A model generated the notes under the pieces. It was not told where the DNA came from, ran no database searches, and saw only the letters and a program-made list of their open reading frames with translations. Of a DNA stretch of 64,000 nt, positions 40,614-49,361 are shown piece after piece. The DNA is from Amycolatopsis sp. GM8 (GTDB taxonomy: Bacteria; Actinomycetota; Actinomycetes; Mycobacteriales; Pseudonocardiaceae): the NCBI RefSeq assembly GCF_021653975.1, contig NZ_JAJKFK010000009.1:180332-244331 (forward strand), read 5' to 3'. Position 1 is the first letter of the stretch, and each line of letters opens with the position of its first letter. A program made the position numbers and the translations under genes.

Positions 40614-41522
40614 GTGACTTCACCTAGCGCGCCCGCGGACGGGTCGGCCGAGAGAACCCTCATCGACCTGCATCCGAGCGAAGTACCCGAAACCGGCCTG
40701 GTGCCCGACCTGGATGTACAGCCCGGTCGGCCCGGCGGCGGGGACGGCGGCGCCACGCTGGACGCGGTCCAGGTCTCGGCCTGGTTCGGTAGTCACAAGG
40801 TGCTCGAGCGGGTTTCGCTGACCATGCGCGCCGGCACCGTCACCGCGCTGATCGGCCCGTCCGGCTGCGGCAAGTCGACCTTCCTGCGGATCCTGAACCG
40901 GATGCACGAGCTGGTGCCCGGCGCGTCGCTCGCCGGTGAGGTGCTGCTGGACGGCGACGACGTCTACGACGCGGGCGTCAAGGTCACCGATACCCGGCGC
41001 CGCATCGGCATGGTCTTCCAGAAGCCGAACCCGTTCCCGGCGATGTCGATCGCGGAGAACGTCACCGCGGGGCTGAAGCTGGCCGGGGTGACGGCGGGCC
41101 GGCACGAGCGCAACGACCTGGTGGAGGAGTGCCTGACCAAGGCCGGGCTGTGGCGCGAGGTCCGGGATCGGCTGCGCTCGCCCGGTGGCGCGCTGTCCGG
41201 CGGTCAGCAGCAGCGGCTGTGCATCGCGCGGTCGCTCGCCGTGCGCCCGGACGTGCTGCTGATGGACGAGCCGTGCTCCGCACTCGACCCGACCTCGACC
41301 CGCCGGATCGAGGAGACCATCGCGGAGCTGCGCGACGAGGTGACGATCGTCATCGTCACCCACAACATGCAGCAGGCCGCCCGGGTCTCCCAGCACTGCG
41401 CGTTCTTTCTCGCCGAGGACGGCGCGCCCGGGCACATCGTGGAGTCCGGCGCCACCAACGCGATCTTCTCCCAGCCGGCCGACCCGCGGACCGCCGACTA
41501 CGTGCACGGCCGGTTCGGCTGA
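40614..41522 (+). CDS. pstB: Phosphate ABC transporter ATPase PstB
   Basis: A 302-residue ABC ATPase with about 40 extra N-terminal residues relative to common PstB. Walker A IGPSGCGKSTFLR is near residue 80-92, Q-loop MVFQKPNPFPAMSI, signature LSGGQQQRLCIARSLAVRPDVLLMDEPCSALDPTSTRRIEETI and the switch His in IVIVTHNMQQAARVS. VFQKPNPFP and MDEPCSALDP are diagnostic of PstB. It powers PstCA. Transcribed on its own from a probable PHO box; no phoU is seen in the window. Confidence 0.94.
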   Translation: MTSPSAPADGSAERTLIDLHPSEVPETGLVPDLDVQPGRPGGGDGGATLDAVQVSAWFGSHKVLERVSLTMRAGTVTALIGPSGCGKSTFLRILNRMHELVPGASLAGEVLLDGDDVYDAGVKVTDTRRRIGMVFQKPNPFPAMSIAENVTAGLKLAGVTAGRHERNDLVEECLTKAGLWREVRDRLRSPGGALSGGQQQRLCIARSLAVRPDVLLMDEPCSALDPTSTRRIEETIAELRDEVTIVIVTHNMQQAARVSQHCAFFLAEDGAPGHIVESGATNAIFSQPADPRTADYVHGRFG

Positions 41523-41565
41523 GTCGCTCGTGCCCGCCCCCGGCGATTGGCCGTATGGTGGGCCC

Positions 41566-42846
41566 ATGCCCGACAACTCGCGCTTCACCCTGCCCAACGG
41601 CTTGCGCGTCGTGCTCGCCCCCGACACGACAGCGCCCGTGGTCGGCGTCTCCGTGCACTACGACGTGGGCTTCCGGTCGGAGCCCGAGGGGCGGACCGGG
41701 TTCGCGCACCTGTTCGAACACCTGATGTTCCAGGGCAGCGAGAGCCTGGAGAAGCTGGCGCACTTCAAGATCGTGCAGTCCAGCGGCGGTACCTTCAACG
41801 GCTCGACGCACCCGGACTACACCGACTACTTCGAGGTGCTGCCGTCCGCGGCGCTCGAGCGCGCGCTGTTCCTCGAGGCGGACCGCATGCGCGCGCCGAA
41901 GCTGACGCAGGAGAACCTCGCCAACCAGATCGACGTGGTCAAGGAGGAGATCCGGCTCAACGTGCTGAACCGGCCCTATGGCGGGTTCCCGTGGATCCTC
42001 CTGCCGCCGGTGCTCTACCAGACCTTTCCCAACGCGCACAACGGTTACGGCGACTTCACCGACCTCGAGCAGGCGAGCCTGGACGACTGCGCCGCCTTCT
42101 TCGACACCTTCTACTCGCCCGCGAACGCGGTGCTCACCGTCGCCGGTGACGTCGAGCCGGAGCGGGCGCGCGAGCTGATCGAGAAGCACTTCGGCGACGT
42201 GCCGCACCGGCCCGCGCCGGCCAAGCGCTCGTTCGCCGAGCCGCCGCCGGCCGGTGAGCTGCGCGGCAGCCACACCGACCCGCACGCGCCGCTGCCGGCA
42301 CTGGCGGTCGGCTACCGGATGCCGGATCCGATCAACGATCTCGACGGCTACCTCGCGAACCTCGTGCTCGCCGGGGTGCTGACCGACGGCGACGGGGCGC
42401 GGCTGCAGCAGCGGCTCGTGCACCGTGAGCCGCTGGTCACCGACATCGGCGCGGGAGCCGGGCTGTTCGGCCCGTTCGAGGCACGCGACCCGGACACCTT
42501 CTCCATCACCGCGATCCACGCGCCGGACGTCTCGCCCGACCGCGTGCTCGGCGCGGTCGACGAGGAACTGGAGAAGCTCGCCGCGACCCCGCCCGAGCCG
42601 CAGGAGCTGGCGAAGGTCACCGCCCGCTGGAGCGCGAGCCTGCACTCCGAGCACGACCGCCTGGTGTCCCGGACCCTCGGCCTCGGCTCGTTCGAGCTGC
42701 TCTACGGCGACCCGTCCCTGATGTACCGGCTGGCCGACCGGATGGCCGCCGTCACCGCCGAGGACGTCGCGGCGGCGGCGAAGGCCCTGCGCCCCGACTC
42801 GCGCGCGGTCCTGGTCGTCGAGCCCCAGAATGGAGAGAGCAAGTGA
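41566..42846 (+). CDS. M16-family zinc protease, catalytic subunit
   Basis: A 426-residue peptidase. It begins PDNSRFTLPNGLRVVLAPDTTAPVVGVSVHYDVGFRSEPEGRTGFAHLFEHLMFQGSE and contains the inverted zinc motif HxxEH (HLFEH, near residue 47-51), with the downstream Glu around EEIRLNVLNRPYGG. It works as a heterodimer with the next gene's product, closing around short peptides. ATG at 41566 with GGTGGG upstream; a GTG at 41530 is less likely. The stop overlaps the partner start by four bases. Confidence 0.9.
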   Translation: MPDNSRFTLPNGLRVVLAPDTTAPVVGVSVHYDVGFRSEPEGRTGFAHLFEHLMFQGSESLEKLAHFKIVQSSGGTFNGSTHPDYTDYFEVLPSAALERALFLEADRMRAPKLTQENLANQIDVVKEEIRLNVLNRPYGGFPWILLPPVLYQTFPNAHNGYGDFTDLEQASLDDCAAFFDTFYSPANAVLTVAGDVEPERARELIEKHFGDVPHRPAPAKRSFAEPPPAGELRGSHTDPHAPLPALAVGYRMPDPINDLDGYLANLVLAGVLTDGDGARLQQRLVHREPLVTDIGAGAGLFGPFEARDPDTFSITAIHAPDVSPDRVLGAVDEELEKLAATPPEPQELAKVTARWSASLHSEHDRLVSRTLGLGSFELLYGDPSLMYRLADRMAAVTAEDVAAAAKALRPDSRAVLVVEPQNGESK

Positions 42847-44228
42847 CTTCAGCGACGCATCGCGACGCGGCGGAGATCGGCCGGACGGAGCAGGGCCCGC
42901 GCCCGGTCCCGCCGCTGGGCGACCAGCGCGCCGCCGCAGGTCTGTCCTCTGTGGACACCACGCTCGGCAACGGGCTGCGCGTGCTCGCCGTACGCAAGGC
43001 GAACGTGCCGCTGGTCGAGCTGCGGCTGCGGGTTCCGTTCGCGGGCGCCGATCCGCTGCACTCCGCGACGGCCGAGGTGCTCGCCGAGACGATCCTCACC
43101 GGCACCGCCCGGCGCGACCGGATCGAGATCGACACCGAGCTGGCGCTGATCGGTGGCGAGATGAACGCGTCGGTGGACCCGGAACGCCTGTCCGTCAACG
43201 GGAACGCGCTCGCGAGCGGGTTGCCGACGCTCCTGGACGTGCTCGCCGACGTGCTCACTTCGGCGTCCTATGTGGACAATGAGGTCGGCCGCGAGTCGGT
43301 GCGCCTGGTCGAGCGGCTCGCGGTGTCGCGCACCCAGCCGCGGGTGATCGCGCGCGAGGCGCTGCTCAAGCACGTCTACCTCGACCACCCGGTCACCAAG
43401 GAGGTGCCGGAGGCCGAGGACGTCGCGAAGGTGACCCCGGACGCCGTGCGCGCCCTGCACGCCAGCGCGGTGCTGCCGCGCGGTTCGGTGCTGGTGATCG
43501 TCGGCGACTTCGACCCGGCGACCGTCGTGGCCGACATCGAAAAGGCCTTGCAGGGCTGGCAGTCCGGCGATTCCGCGTCGGTGCTGCCCGAGCTGCCCGG
43601 CGTCGCCGGCGGTGACGTGCTGCTGGTGCCGCGGGCCGGTGCCGTGCAGGCGCAGATCCGGCTCATCGCCCAGGCGCTGCCGCGGACCGACCCGCGCTAC
43701 GCCGCGCTGCAGCTGGCGAACCTGACCTACGGCGGGTACTTCTCCTCGCGGCTGGTGGAGAACATCCGTGAGGACAAGGGTTACACCTACAGCGCGCACT
43801 CCGGATTCGAGTTCACCGGTGCCACGGCGACGGTCGGGGTGGACGCCGACACCGCGAACGAGGTGACCGCCGCGGCGGTGCTGGAGACGTTCTACGAGCT
43901 GGGCCGGCTCGCGCTGGTGCCGCCGTCGGCCGAAGAGGTCGAGTCGGTGCGCCAGTACGCTGTCGGTTCGCTGCTCACCTCGACGGCGTCGCAGGCGGGA
44001 CTGGCCAGCCAGCTGTCCGCGCTCGCGTCGAGTGGGCTGGGCGCCGAGTGGCTCGCCGAGCACCCGGGGCGGCTGCAGGCCGTGACGGTGGACGACGTCG
44101 CACAGGCCGCGCTGGACTTCTTCGCGCCGACCCGGTTCACCGGTGTCGTCGTCGGCGACGCCGACAGTCTCGCGCCGAGACTGGCCGCGCTCGGCGGGTT
44201 CACCGTCGGTGAGCCTGGCGAGTCATGA
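42843..44228 (+). CDS. M16-family protease, non-catalytic partner
   Basis: A 461-residue homologue of the preceding protease without the HxxEH motif (the equivalent region reads PLHSATAEVLAETILTG). It keeps the family's C-terminal pattern YAALQLANLTYGGYFSSRLVENIREDKGYTYSAHSGFE. This includes the R/Y pair (LVENIREDKGYTYS) that the inactive subunit supplies to the shared active site. The GTG start overlaps the catalytic gene. Two GTCCNNTGTGGAC words lie inside. Its stop overlaps nudC. Confidence 0.9.
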   Translation: MTSATHRDAAEIGRTEQGPRPVPPLGDQRAAAGLSSVDTTLGNGLRVLAVRKANVPLVELRLRVPFAGADPLHSATAEVLAETILTGTARRDRIEIDTELALIGGEMNASVDPERLSVNGNALASGLPTLLDVLADVLTSASYVDNEVGRESVRLVERLAVSRTQPRVIAREALLKHVYLDHPVTKEVPEAEDVAKVTPDAVRALHASAVLPRGSVLVIVGDFDPATVVADIEKALQGWQSGDSASVLPELPGVAGGDVLLVPRAGAVQAQIRLIAQALPRTDPRYAALQLANLTYGGYFSSRLVENIREDKGYTYSAHSGFEFTGATATVGVDADTANEVTAAAVLETFYELGRLALVPPSAEEVESVRQYAVGSLLTSTASQAGLASQLSALASSGLGAEWLAEHPGRLQAVTVDDVAQAALDFFAPTRFTGVVVGDADSLAPRLAALGGFTVGEPGES

Positions 44229-45232
44229 CCGCGCCGTTCCAGCTGGCCAAGCTCCCGACCCTGTCTCGGTCCACTGTGGACCGCCAGGAAACCTTGCGTA
44301 CCAACCCGGAGCGGCTCGTCTCGCGCTGGCCCGGGGCCCAGGTGGTGGTGCTCGACAGCAGGTCGCGCACGCCGGTCCGGGAGGGCGAGAACGTGCTCGC
44401 CACCCGGAAAGCGCTTACTTTCGGGGACACGCCGCCGGATGAGGCGGTGTTCCTCGGCGAGTGGCAGGGCGTCGACTACTGGTCGCTGCCCGGCGAGCCG
44501 GCGGGTGAGCCGGAACTCCTGGAGGCGGAGGGAAGCTGGGGCTTCGCCGAGCAGATTCCGCGCTACGACGGCGAGTTGTGGGTCGATTTGCGGGCGTTCG
44601 GCGACCGTTTCGACGACACGTCGGCGGGCCTGTTCACGACGGCGCAGTCGCTGCGCAACTGGCACCGGGCGGCCCGGTTCTGTGCCCGCGACGGCAGCCC
44701 GACCCAGCGCATCCAGTTCGGCTGGGCGACCCGGTGCGAGGCGAAGGGGCACGAGGAGTACCCGCGCACGGACCCGGCGATCATCTGCCTCGTTCACGAC
44801 GAGACCGGGGTCAACGGCGAGCGTGTTCTCCTTGCGCGGCAACCGGTCTGGCCGAAGGGCCGGTACTCGGTGCTCGCCGGTTTCGTGGAGGCGGGGGAGT
44901 CGCTGGAGGGGTGCGTGGCCCGCGAGATCCGCGAGGAGGTCGGCGCCGAGGTGCGTGACGTGCGGTATCTCGGCAGCCAGCCGTGGCCGTTCCCGCGGTC
45001 GATCATGCTCGGTTTCGCCGCACGCGCGGACTCGTCGCTCCCGCTGGTTCCGGCGGACGGCGAGATCGAGGAAGCGCTGTGGGTCGCGCGCGCCGACGTG
45101 CGGGCGGCGTTCGCGAACAACGGCGCGCCGACCCCGATCGGCGACGGTGACGCGAGCATCATGTTGCCCGGCAACTCCTCGATCGCGCGCGTGATGCTGG
45201 AAGCGTGGGCGTACGCCGAATCCGGGGCGTGA
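44225..45232 (+). CDS. nudC: NAD+ diphosphatase (NudC-type Nudix hydrolase)
   Basis: A 335-residue Nudix enzyme splitting NADH/NAD+ to NMN and AMP; family members also remove NAD caps from RNA. The Nudix box GFVEAGESLEG...REIREEVG is at residues about 219-241, followed by the NudC-specific SQPWPFPRS. The zinc-ribbon region (ARFCARDGSPTQRIQFGWATRCEAKGHEEYPR) retains only two Cys, so zinc binding is reduced or lost. ATG overlaps the M16 partner by four bases. Confidence 0.92.
   Translation: MTAPFQLAKLPTLSRSTVDRQETLRTNPERLVSRWPGAQVVVLDSRSRTPVREGENVLATRKALTFGDTPPDEAVFLGEWQGVDYWSLPGEPAGEPELLEAEGSWGFAEQIPRYDGELWVDLRAFGDRFDDTSAGLFTTAQSLRNWHRAARFCARDGSPTQRIQFGWATRCEAKGHEEYPRTDPAIICLVHDETGVNGERVLLARQPVWPKGRYSVLAGFVEAGESLEGCVAREIREEVGAEVRDVRYLGSQPWPFPRSIMLGFAARADSSLPLVPADGEIEEALWVARADVRAAFANNGAPTPIGDGDASIMLPGNSSIARVMLEAWAYAESGA
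44269..44281. repeat. Perfect-palindrome form of the dispersed GTCCNNTGTGGAC word
   Basis: GTCCACTGTGGAC inside nudC. The same perfect form is at 51967-51979, and 62705-62717 is its reverse complement GTCCACAGTGGAC. Other copies with variable NN: plus strand 5385, 8928, 9105, 11678, 11990, 39948, 42944, 43265; minus strand 3397, 10571, 23670 (13 bases each). Confidence 0.85.
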
Positions 45233-45233
45233 C

Positions 45234-45572
45234 ATGCGGCTGGTGAACGAGGGCCTGGCTTTCCTGCTGGAGCTGCTCGCTCTCGCGGCGCTGGCCTACT
45301 GGGGTTTCGCGACCGGCGACGGGACCACGTGGAAGATCGTGCTCGGCGTCGGGGCGCCCGTGCTGGCCGCCGTCGTGTGGGGCCTGTTCGCCGCGCCGCG
45401 CGCGACGTTCGGCCTGCCGATCGCGGGCATCCTGGTGGTGAAGGCGATCGTGTTCGGCGCGGCGGTCGCGGCCCTCGTCGTCACCGGGAACCCGGTCCTC
45501 GCGGTGATCTTCGCCGTCCTGGTGGTCGCCAACACCACCTACGTCACCGCCACCCGCCGCCGGCGCACTTAG
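45234..45572 (+). CDS. YrdB/DUF2568 family membrane protein
   Basis: A 112-residue protein with four predicted membrane helices: LAFLLELLALAALAYWGF, KIVLGVGAPVLAAVVWGLFAAP, GLPIAGILVVKAIVFGAAVAALVV and VLAVIFAVLVVANTTYV. The WGLFAAPRA loop and the first helix match the YrdB (DUF2568) family. No known function. It starts one base after the nudC stop and overlaps the convergent gluconokinase gene by four bases. Confidence 0.8.
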   Translation: MRLVNEGLAFLLELLALAALAYWGFATGDGTTWKIVLGVGAPVLAAVVWGLFAAPRATFGLPIAGILVVKAIVFGAAVAALVVTGNPVLAVIFAVLVVANTTYVTATRRRRT

Positions 45573-46066
45573 CTCGGCTCCGTTGCCAGTGCGTCGAGGG
45601 CGGTGCGCACGATGTCGCCGGGGTCGTCGGCGATAGCGGCGACGATGCCGTGCTCATCGGACTCCAGCGGTTCGAGGTCGGCGAGCTGGGAGTCCAAAAG
45701 GGACACCGGCATGAAGTGCCCGGCGCGGTGCTTCATTCGGTCGGCGATGAGTTCCCGCGGCCCGTCGAGGTGGAGGAACCAGACGTCACCCCCACCACGC
45801 AGCACGTCGCGATAACGGCGTTTGAGCGCGGATGAGGAAACCACACCGCCGGCGGCCCGATGATCGTGGATCCACGCGGCGATCGCCCGCAGCCACGGTC
45901 CGCGGTCGTCGTCGGTGAGCGGATGGCCGGCGGACATCTTCTCGATGTTCGCCTTCGGGTGGAACGAATCGGCCTCCGCGTACTCGACACCGAGACGTGC
46001 CGCCAGGTCCTGACCGACCGTCGTTTTTCCGGATCCGGCCACGCCCATCACCACGATGACCATCAT
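45569..46066 (-). CDS. Gluconokinase
   Basis: A 165-residue P-loop kinase converting gluconate to 6-phosphogluconate. Walker A VMGVAGSGKTTVG is at residues 6-18, then YAEADSFHPKANIEKMSAGHPLTDDDRGPWL, the gluconate-binding signature, SSSALKRRYRDVLR, and HLDGPRELIADRMKHRAGHFMPVSLLDSQLADLEPLE. Length equals typical GntK. Divergent from a GntR-family regulator 44 bases away, which is the probable gluconate-responsive repressor. No gluconate permease is in the window. Confidence 0.93.
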   Translation of the reverse strand: MMVIVVMGVAGSGKTTVGQDLAARLGVEYAEADSFHPKANIEKMSAGHPLTDDDRGPWLRAIAAWIHDHRAAGGVVSSSALKRRYRDVLRGGGDVWFLHLDGPRELIADRMKHRAGHFMPVSLLDSQLADLEPLESDEHGIVAAIADDPGDIVRTALDALATEPS

Positions 46067-46110
46067 TTCGCCCCTCCGACCTCGTCGTCCCCGGGTAGTA
46101 GCGTCACATC

Positions 46111-46824
46111 ATGGTGGACGGCAGACATGCGCGGGTCCTCGACGAGCTGGGTACCGCGATCGTCACCGGGCGCATTCCGGCGGGCACGGTGCTGCGCCTC
46201 GAACAGTTGCAGGCGAACCACGGCGCCTCCCGGACGGTCGCCCGCGAGGTCGTCCGCGCGCTCGAAGCCATGTGCCTCACCACCAGCAAGCGCCGGGTCG
46301 GGATCACCGTGCGCGATCCGGCCGGCTGGAACCATTTCGATCCACGCCTGATCGGCTGGCAGCTCGACAGCGACTACCGCGCGCAGGCGCTGCGGACGCT
46401 CATGGAGCTGCGCTGGGCCGTCGAACCCACGGCCGCGCGCTTCGCCGCGGTGCGCGCGAGCCCGGAGGACCGCGGACGGCTGCGCGCGCTGGCCACCCGG
46501 CTGGAGATCACGGCCGAGGCCCGCGATCCCGCCACGTTCCTGGAGCACGACATCGCCTTCCACCACGTCGTGCTCGCCGCGTCCGGCAACCCGATGTTCT
46601 GCCAGCTCTCCGCCGTCGTCGCCCAGGTCCTCACCGGGCGCACCGAGCGCGGGCTGATCCCGGCGGAAGCCGTCGCGATGCACGTCCAGGTCGCGAAAGC
46701 CGTCGACAGCGGTGACGCCGAGCAGGCCGAACACGTCATGCGCGGCATCATGGAGCAGGCCCGCGACAAGGTCGCCGAGCAGTTCGATAATCTTCGCCGG
46801 AACACGACTACCGGGGGCAAGTGA
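46111..46824 (+). CDS. GntR-family (FCD) regulator, probable gluconate regulator
   Basis: A 237-residue regulator. The winged helix (LDELGTAIVTGRIPAGTVLRLEQLQANHGASRTVAREVVRALEAM, about 10-54) is followed by an FCD domain with the metal-binding His/Asp pattern (ELRWAVEPTAARFA, EHDIAFHHVVLAASGN). Divergent from gluconokinase, whose expression it probably represses until gluconate or its phosphate binds. ATG at 46111. The stop codon TGA shares bases with the cobD-like ATG. Confidence 0.87.
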   Translation: MVDGRHARVLDELGTAIVTGRIPAGTVLRLEQLQANHGASRTVAREVVRALEAMCLTTSKRRVGITVRDPAGWNHFDPRLIGWQLDSDYRAQALRTLMELRWAVEPTAARFAAVRASPEDRGRLRALATRLEITAEARDPATFLEHDIAFHHVVLAASGNPMFCQLSAVVAQVLTGRTERGLIPAEAVAMHVQVAKAVDSGDAEQAEHVMRGIMEQARDKVAEQFDNLRRNTTTGGK

Positions 46825-47660
46825 TGAACGCGGCGCGGGCAATCGGGCTGCTGCTGGGGGCGGCCGCCGACGGGGTGATCGGACGAGGCGAACTCACCCC
46901 GATCGAACGCGGGCTTCCGACAGCGGGCGGGCTCGTCGTGGCCGGAATCGTCATCGAACGGGCCACCAGGCGCAGCCCGGTGCTGCAGGCGCTCGGCACC
47001 GCTGTCGCCACCTGGGCGGTGCTCGGCGGGGCCAGGCTCGCCACGGACGGTACGGCGCTGGCCCGCGATCTCGAAGAGGGCCGGCTCGACGAGGCCCGTG
47101 GCGCGCTCGCCGAGCTCGACACCCGCGAGACCGAAAGCCTTGACGTCATCGGACTTTCCCGCGCGACGGTCGAGTCGCTCGCGCGGCACACCTCGGATTC
47201 CGTGGTGGGGCCGATGTTCTGGGGCGCGGTCGCCGGGATTCCCGGGCTGGTCGGTGCCCGGGCGCTGACCCTGTTGCGGGTCCAGGGACCCTTGGCCGAG
47301 CTGGCGAGCTTCGCGCCGACGCGGGTCGCCGCCGCGCTGACCGTCACCGGCGCACCGGTCGTCGGCGGTTCCGCGAGCGGCGCGTGGCGGGCCTGGCAGC
47401 GGGACACCGTCGCGCATCCGGACCCGAAAACCGGCCGGATCGAGGCGGCTTTCGCCGGTGCGCTGGAGGTTCGCCTCGGCGGGCGGACGGCCTACCCGAG
47501 CGGCGTCCAGGAGCGGCCGGTGCTGGGGGACGGGCGCAATCCCGACGCCGGGCACGTGACTCGGGCGGTCGAGCTGTCGCGCGTCGTGGGCTGGCTGGCC
47601 GCGATCAGTTCTGCCGTGCTGGCTCTTCTGACTGGTCTTCGGCGGCGGCAGACTCGTTAG
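46824..47660 (+). CDS. cobD: CobD/CbiB-like cobalamin biosynthesis protein
   Basis: A 278-residue membrane protein that joins aminopropanol phosphate to adenosylcobyric acid to give adenosylcobinamide (phosphate). It shows RAIGLLLGAAADGVIGRGE, LDTRETESLDVIGLSRATVESLARHTSDSVVGPMFWGAVAGIPGLVG and AYPSGVQERPVLGDGRNPD, the strongly conserved CobD blocks. The ATG at 46824 forms TGATG with the regulator stop. Its last 56 bases overlap the convergent SURF1 gene. The neighbourhood parallels the mycobacterial cobD-SURF1 region. Confidence 0.92.
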   Translation: MNAARAIGLLLGAAADGVIGRGELTPIERGLPTAGGLVVAGIVIERATRRSPVLQALGTAVATWAVLGGARLATDGTALARDLEEGRLDEARGALAELDTRETESLDVIGLSRATVESLARHTSDSVVGPMFWGAVAGIPGLVGARALTLLRVQGPLAELASFAPTRVAAALTVTGAPVVGGSASGAWRAWQRDTVAHPDPKTGRIEAAFAGALEVRLGGRTAYPSGVQERPVLGDGRNPDAGHVTRAVELSRVVGWLAAISSAVLALLTGLRRRQTR

Positions 47661-48477
47661 CCTCGTCTTCCGCGAGAATCTGCGCGACGGACTTCCGCTT
47701 CCATTTTTCCTTGGAGCGTTCGCCCATTTCCGCCAGCACACCACCGGGTTTCAGCTCCCGGATGGTGAAGTAGGCCAGGCCGCCGAGCGCCATCAGGCCG
47801 AACGCGATCCATTGCAGCGCATAGGAGAAGAACGGGCCCGAATCCAACTGCGGCAGCGGCAGCGCGTTCAGCACACCGGGAGTATTCGGGTCGAGCTGGT
47901 AGTAGCCGCGCCGGATGTCCAGACCACTGGAGTGGGCGACCACCCGCGAGTCCACGTCGTAGCTCTGCAGCTTCCCGGCCGTGGAGGCGTCGGCGAACGC
48001 GGGGCGGTTCTTCGGATCGGTCTCGTCCTGCCGGATCCGCGCCAGCACCTGGACGGGCCCGGCGGGCGGCGCGGCGTACGGCGGAACCACGCCGTGGTCA
48101 CCGGGCTGGACATAGCCGCGGTCGATTAGCACGGTCTCGCCGGTGGTGGTGCGCAGCGGCGTGAGGATCTCGTACGCGGGCTCGCCGAGCACGGTGCGCA
48201 GCCGCGCGACCACCTCGTGTTCGGGCAGGTACGTGCCGTCGATCGTGACCCGGGTCCACTCGGTGTGCTGATCGGGTGCGACGCCCGGCGCGAGCACGCT
48301 GTCGAGCGGCTTCGGCTCGGCGGTCATGGATGCCTGGACCGCGCTGTTCTGGGCCTCGCGCTCGGAGTTGCGGCTGAACTGCCACGGCGAGAGGAGGTAG
48401 AAACAGGCGAAAGCGAAAATCAGTACACCAAAGACCAGCGCGAGCCAGCTGGGCCGGAGCAAGAACTTCCACCGCAC
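47605..48477 (-). CDS. SURF1-family cytochrome oxidase assembly protein
   Basis: A 290-residue membrane protein. The N-terminal helix (WLALVFGVLIFAFACFYLLSPWQFSRN) and the C-terminal helix (GPFFSYALQWIAFGLMALGGLAYF) flank an extracytoplasmic domain with EWTRVTIDGTYLPEHEV, GETVLIDRGYVQPGD and ...YYQLDP, the SURF1 signature. It helps insert haem a into cytochrome c oxidase. A charged C-terminal tail (KEKWKRKSVAQILAEDEANESAAAEDQ) is typical of actinobacterial versions. Starts 24 bases after the upstream fructosamine kinase gene ends. Confidence 0.92.
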   Translation of the reverse strand: MRWKFLLRPSWLALVFGVLIFAFACFYLLSPWQFSRNSEREAQNSAVQASMTAEPKPLDSVLAPGVAPDQHTEWTRVTIDGTYLPEHEVVARLRTVLGEPAYEILTPLRTTTGETVLIDRGYVQPGDHGVVPPYAAPPAGPVQVLARIRQDETDPKNRPAFADASTAGKLQSYDVDSRVVAHSSGLDIRRGYYQLDPNTPGVLNALPLPQLDSGPFFSYALQWIAFGLMALGGLAYFTIRELKPGGVLAEMGERSKEKWKRKSVAQILAEDEANESAAAEDQSEEPARQN

Positions 48478-48500
48478 GCTCCCACGGTAGCCCCGTGCGG

Positions 48501-49361
48501 TCAGCGCAGCGCGGCCCGGGCCGCGGTGAGGGCCTGACGGCCGTACCCGCCGCCGAACACCGCCGCGTGCATGAGCAGCGGGAACAGCTGGTGCACCGGC
48601 ACTCGCTCGCGCCAGCCGTCGGCCAGCGGTGAGCCCTCGTCCTGGGCGCCTTCGGCGTACGCGCCCAGGATGCGGCCCAGCTGCGACGTGCCGAACAGCT
48701 GGAGCATCGCGAGGTCGCCCTCGCGGTGCCCGCCGTGTGCCGCCGGGTCGATCAGCCAGACGCCGTCACGCGCCCAGTGCACGTTGCCGCTCCACGCGTC
48801 GCCGTGCACGCGTGCGGGCGGCTCCGGGTCGGCCAGTTCGCCCAGCTTGCCGCACAGTTCTTCGAAGACGCCGACCTCGTCGGTGGTGAACTGCTTCTGA
48901 TCGGCGCACTCGCGCAGGTACGGCAGGACGCGGTGCTCCGCGTAGAACGACGGCCAGTCGGGACTGGGCTCGTTGCGCATCGGCGCGACACCCATCCACG
49001 CGTCGGCCGGGCCATCCGGCGGGGGACTGCCGAACGCGTCGGCGCCCCGCAGGTGGAGTCTTGCGAGATTCCGCCCGAACGTCTCGGCCGCTTCGGCGGA
49101 CGGCGACGCCGGCGGGACGTACTGCATCACCAGCCACTCGTCGTCGTGCTCGTACACGCGCGGCAGCGGCACGTCCCCGGGCTCGCCCAGCCAGCGCAGC
49201 CCGGCGGCCTCGGCCCGCGTCGCGCCGGGCCCGATGCCGTGCTTGGCGATGACCGTCTCGTCGGTGAGGCTCACCAGGAAAACCGAGCCGCCGGCCTGCC
49301 GGACCCCGATGACACTTCCGCCGTGCAACCGCTCGACCGCTTCGCGAGCGTTCCTCGTCAC
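48501..49361 (-). CDS. Fructosamine kinase / aminoglycoside phosphotransferase-fold protein
   Basis: A 286-residue kinase fold: EAVERLHGGSVIGVRQAGGSVFLVSLTDETVIAKHG (nucleotide loop and Lys), EAAGLRWLGEPGDVPLPRVYEHDDEWLVMQYVPP, the catalytic HGDAWSGNVHWARDGVWLIDPAAHGGHREGDLAMLQLFG (HGDxxxxN and DP motifs, about 195-230) and HQLFPLLMHAAVFGGGYG. This pattern is the fructosamine-3-kinase family, which phosphorylates glycated amines for repair. GTG at 49361 overlaps the phosphatase stop (GTGA), so both are one operon. In mycobacteria a different kinase (PtkA) accompanies PtpA here. Confidence 0.88.
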   Translation of the reverse strand: MTRNAREAVERLHGGSVIGVRQAGGSVFLVSLTDETVIAKHGIGPGATRAEAAGLRWLGEPGDVPLPRVYEHDDEWLVMQYVPPASPSAEAAETFGRNLARLHLRGADAFGSPPPDGPADAWMGVAPMRNEPSPDWPSFYAEHRVLPYLRECADQKQFTTDEVGVFEELCGKLGELADPEPPARVHGDAWSGNVHWARDGVWLIDPAAHGGHREGDLAMLQLFGTSQLGRILGAYAEGAQDEGSPLADGWRERVPVHQLFPLLMHAAVFGGGYGRQALTAARAALR

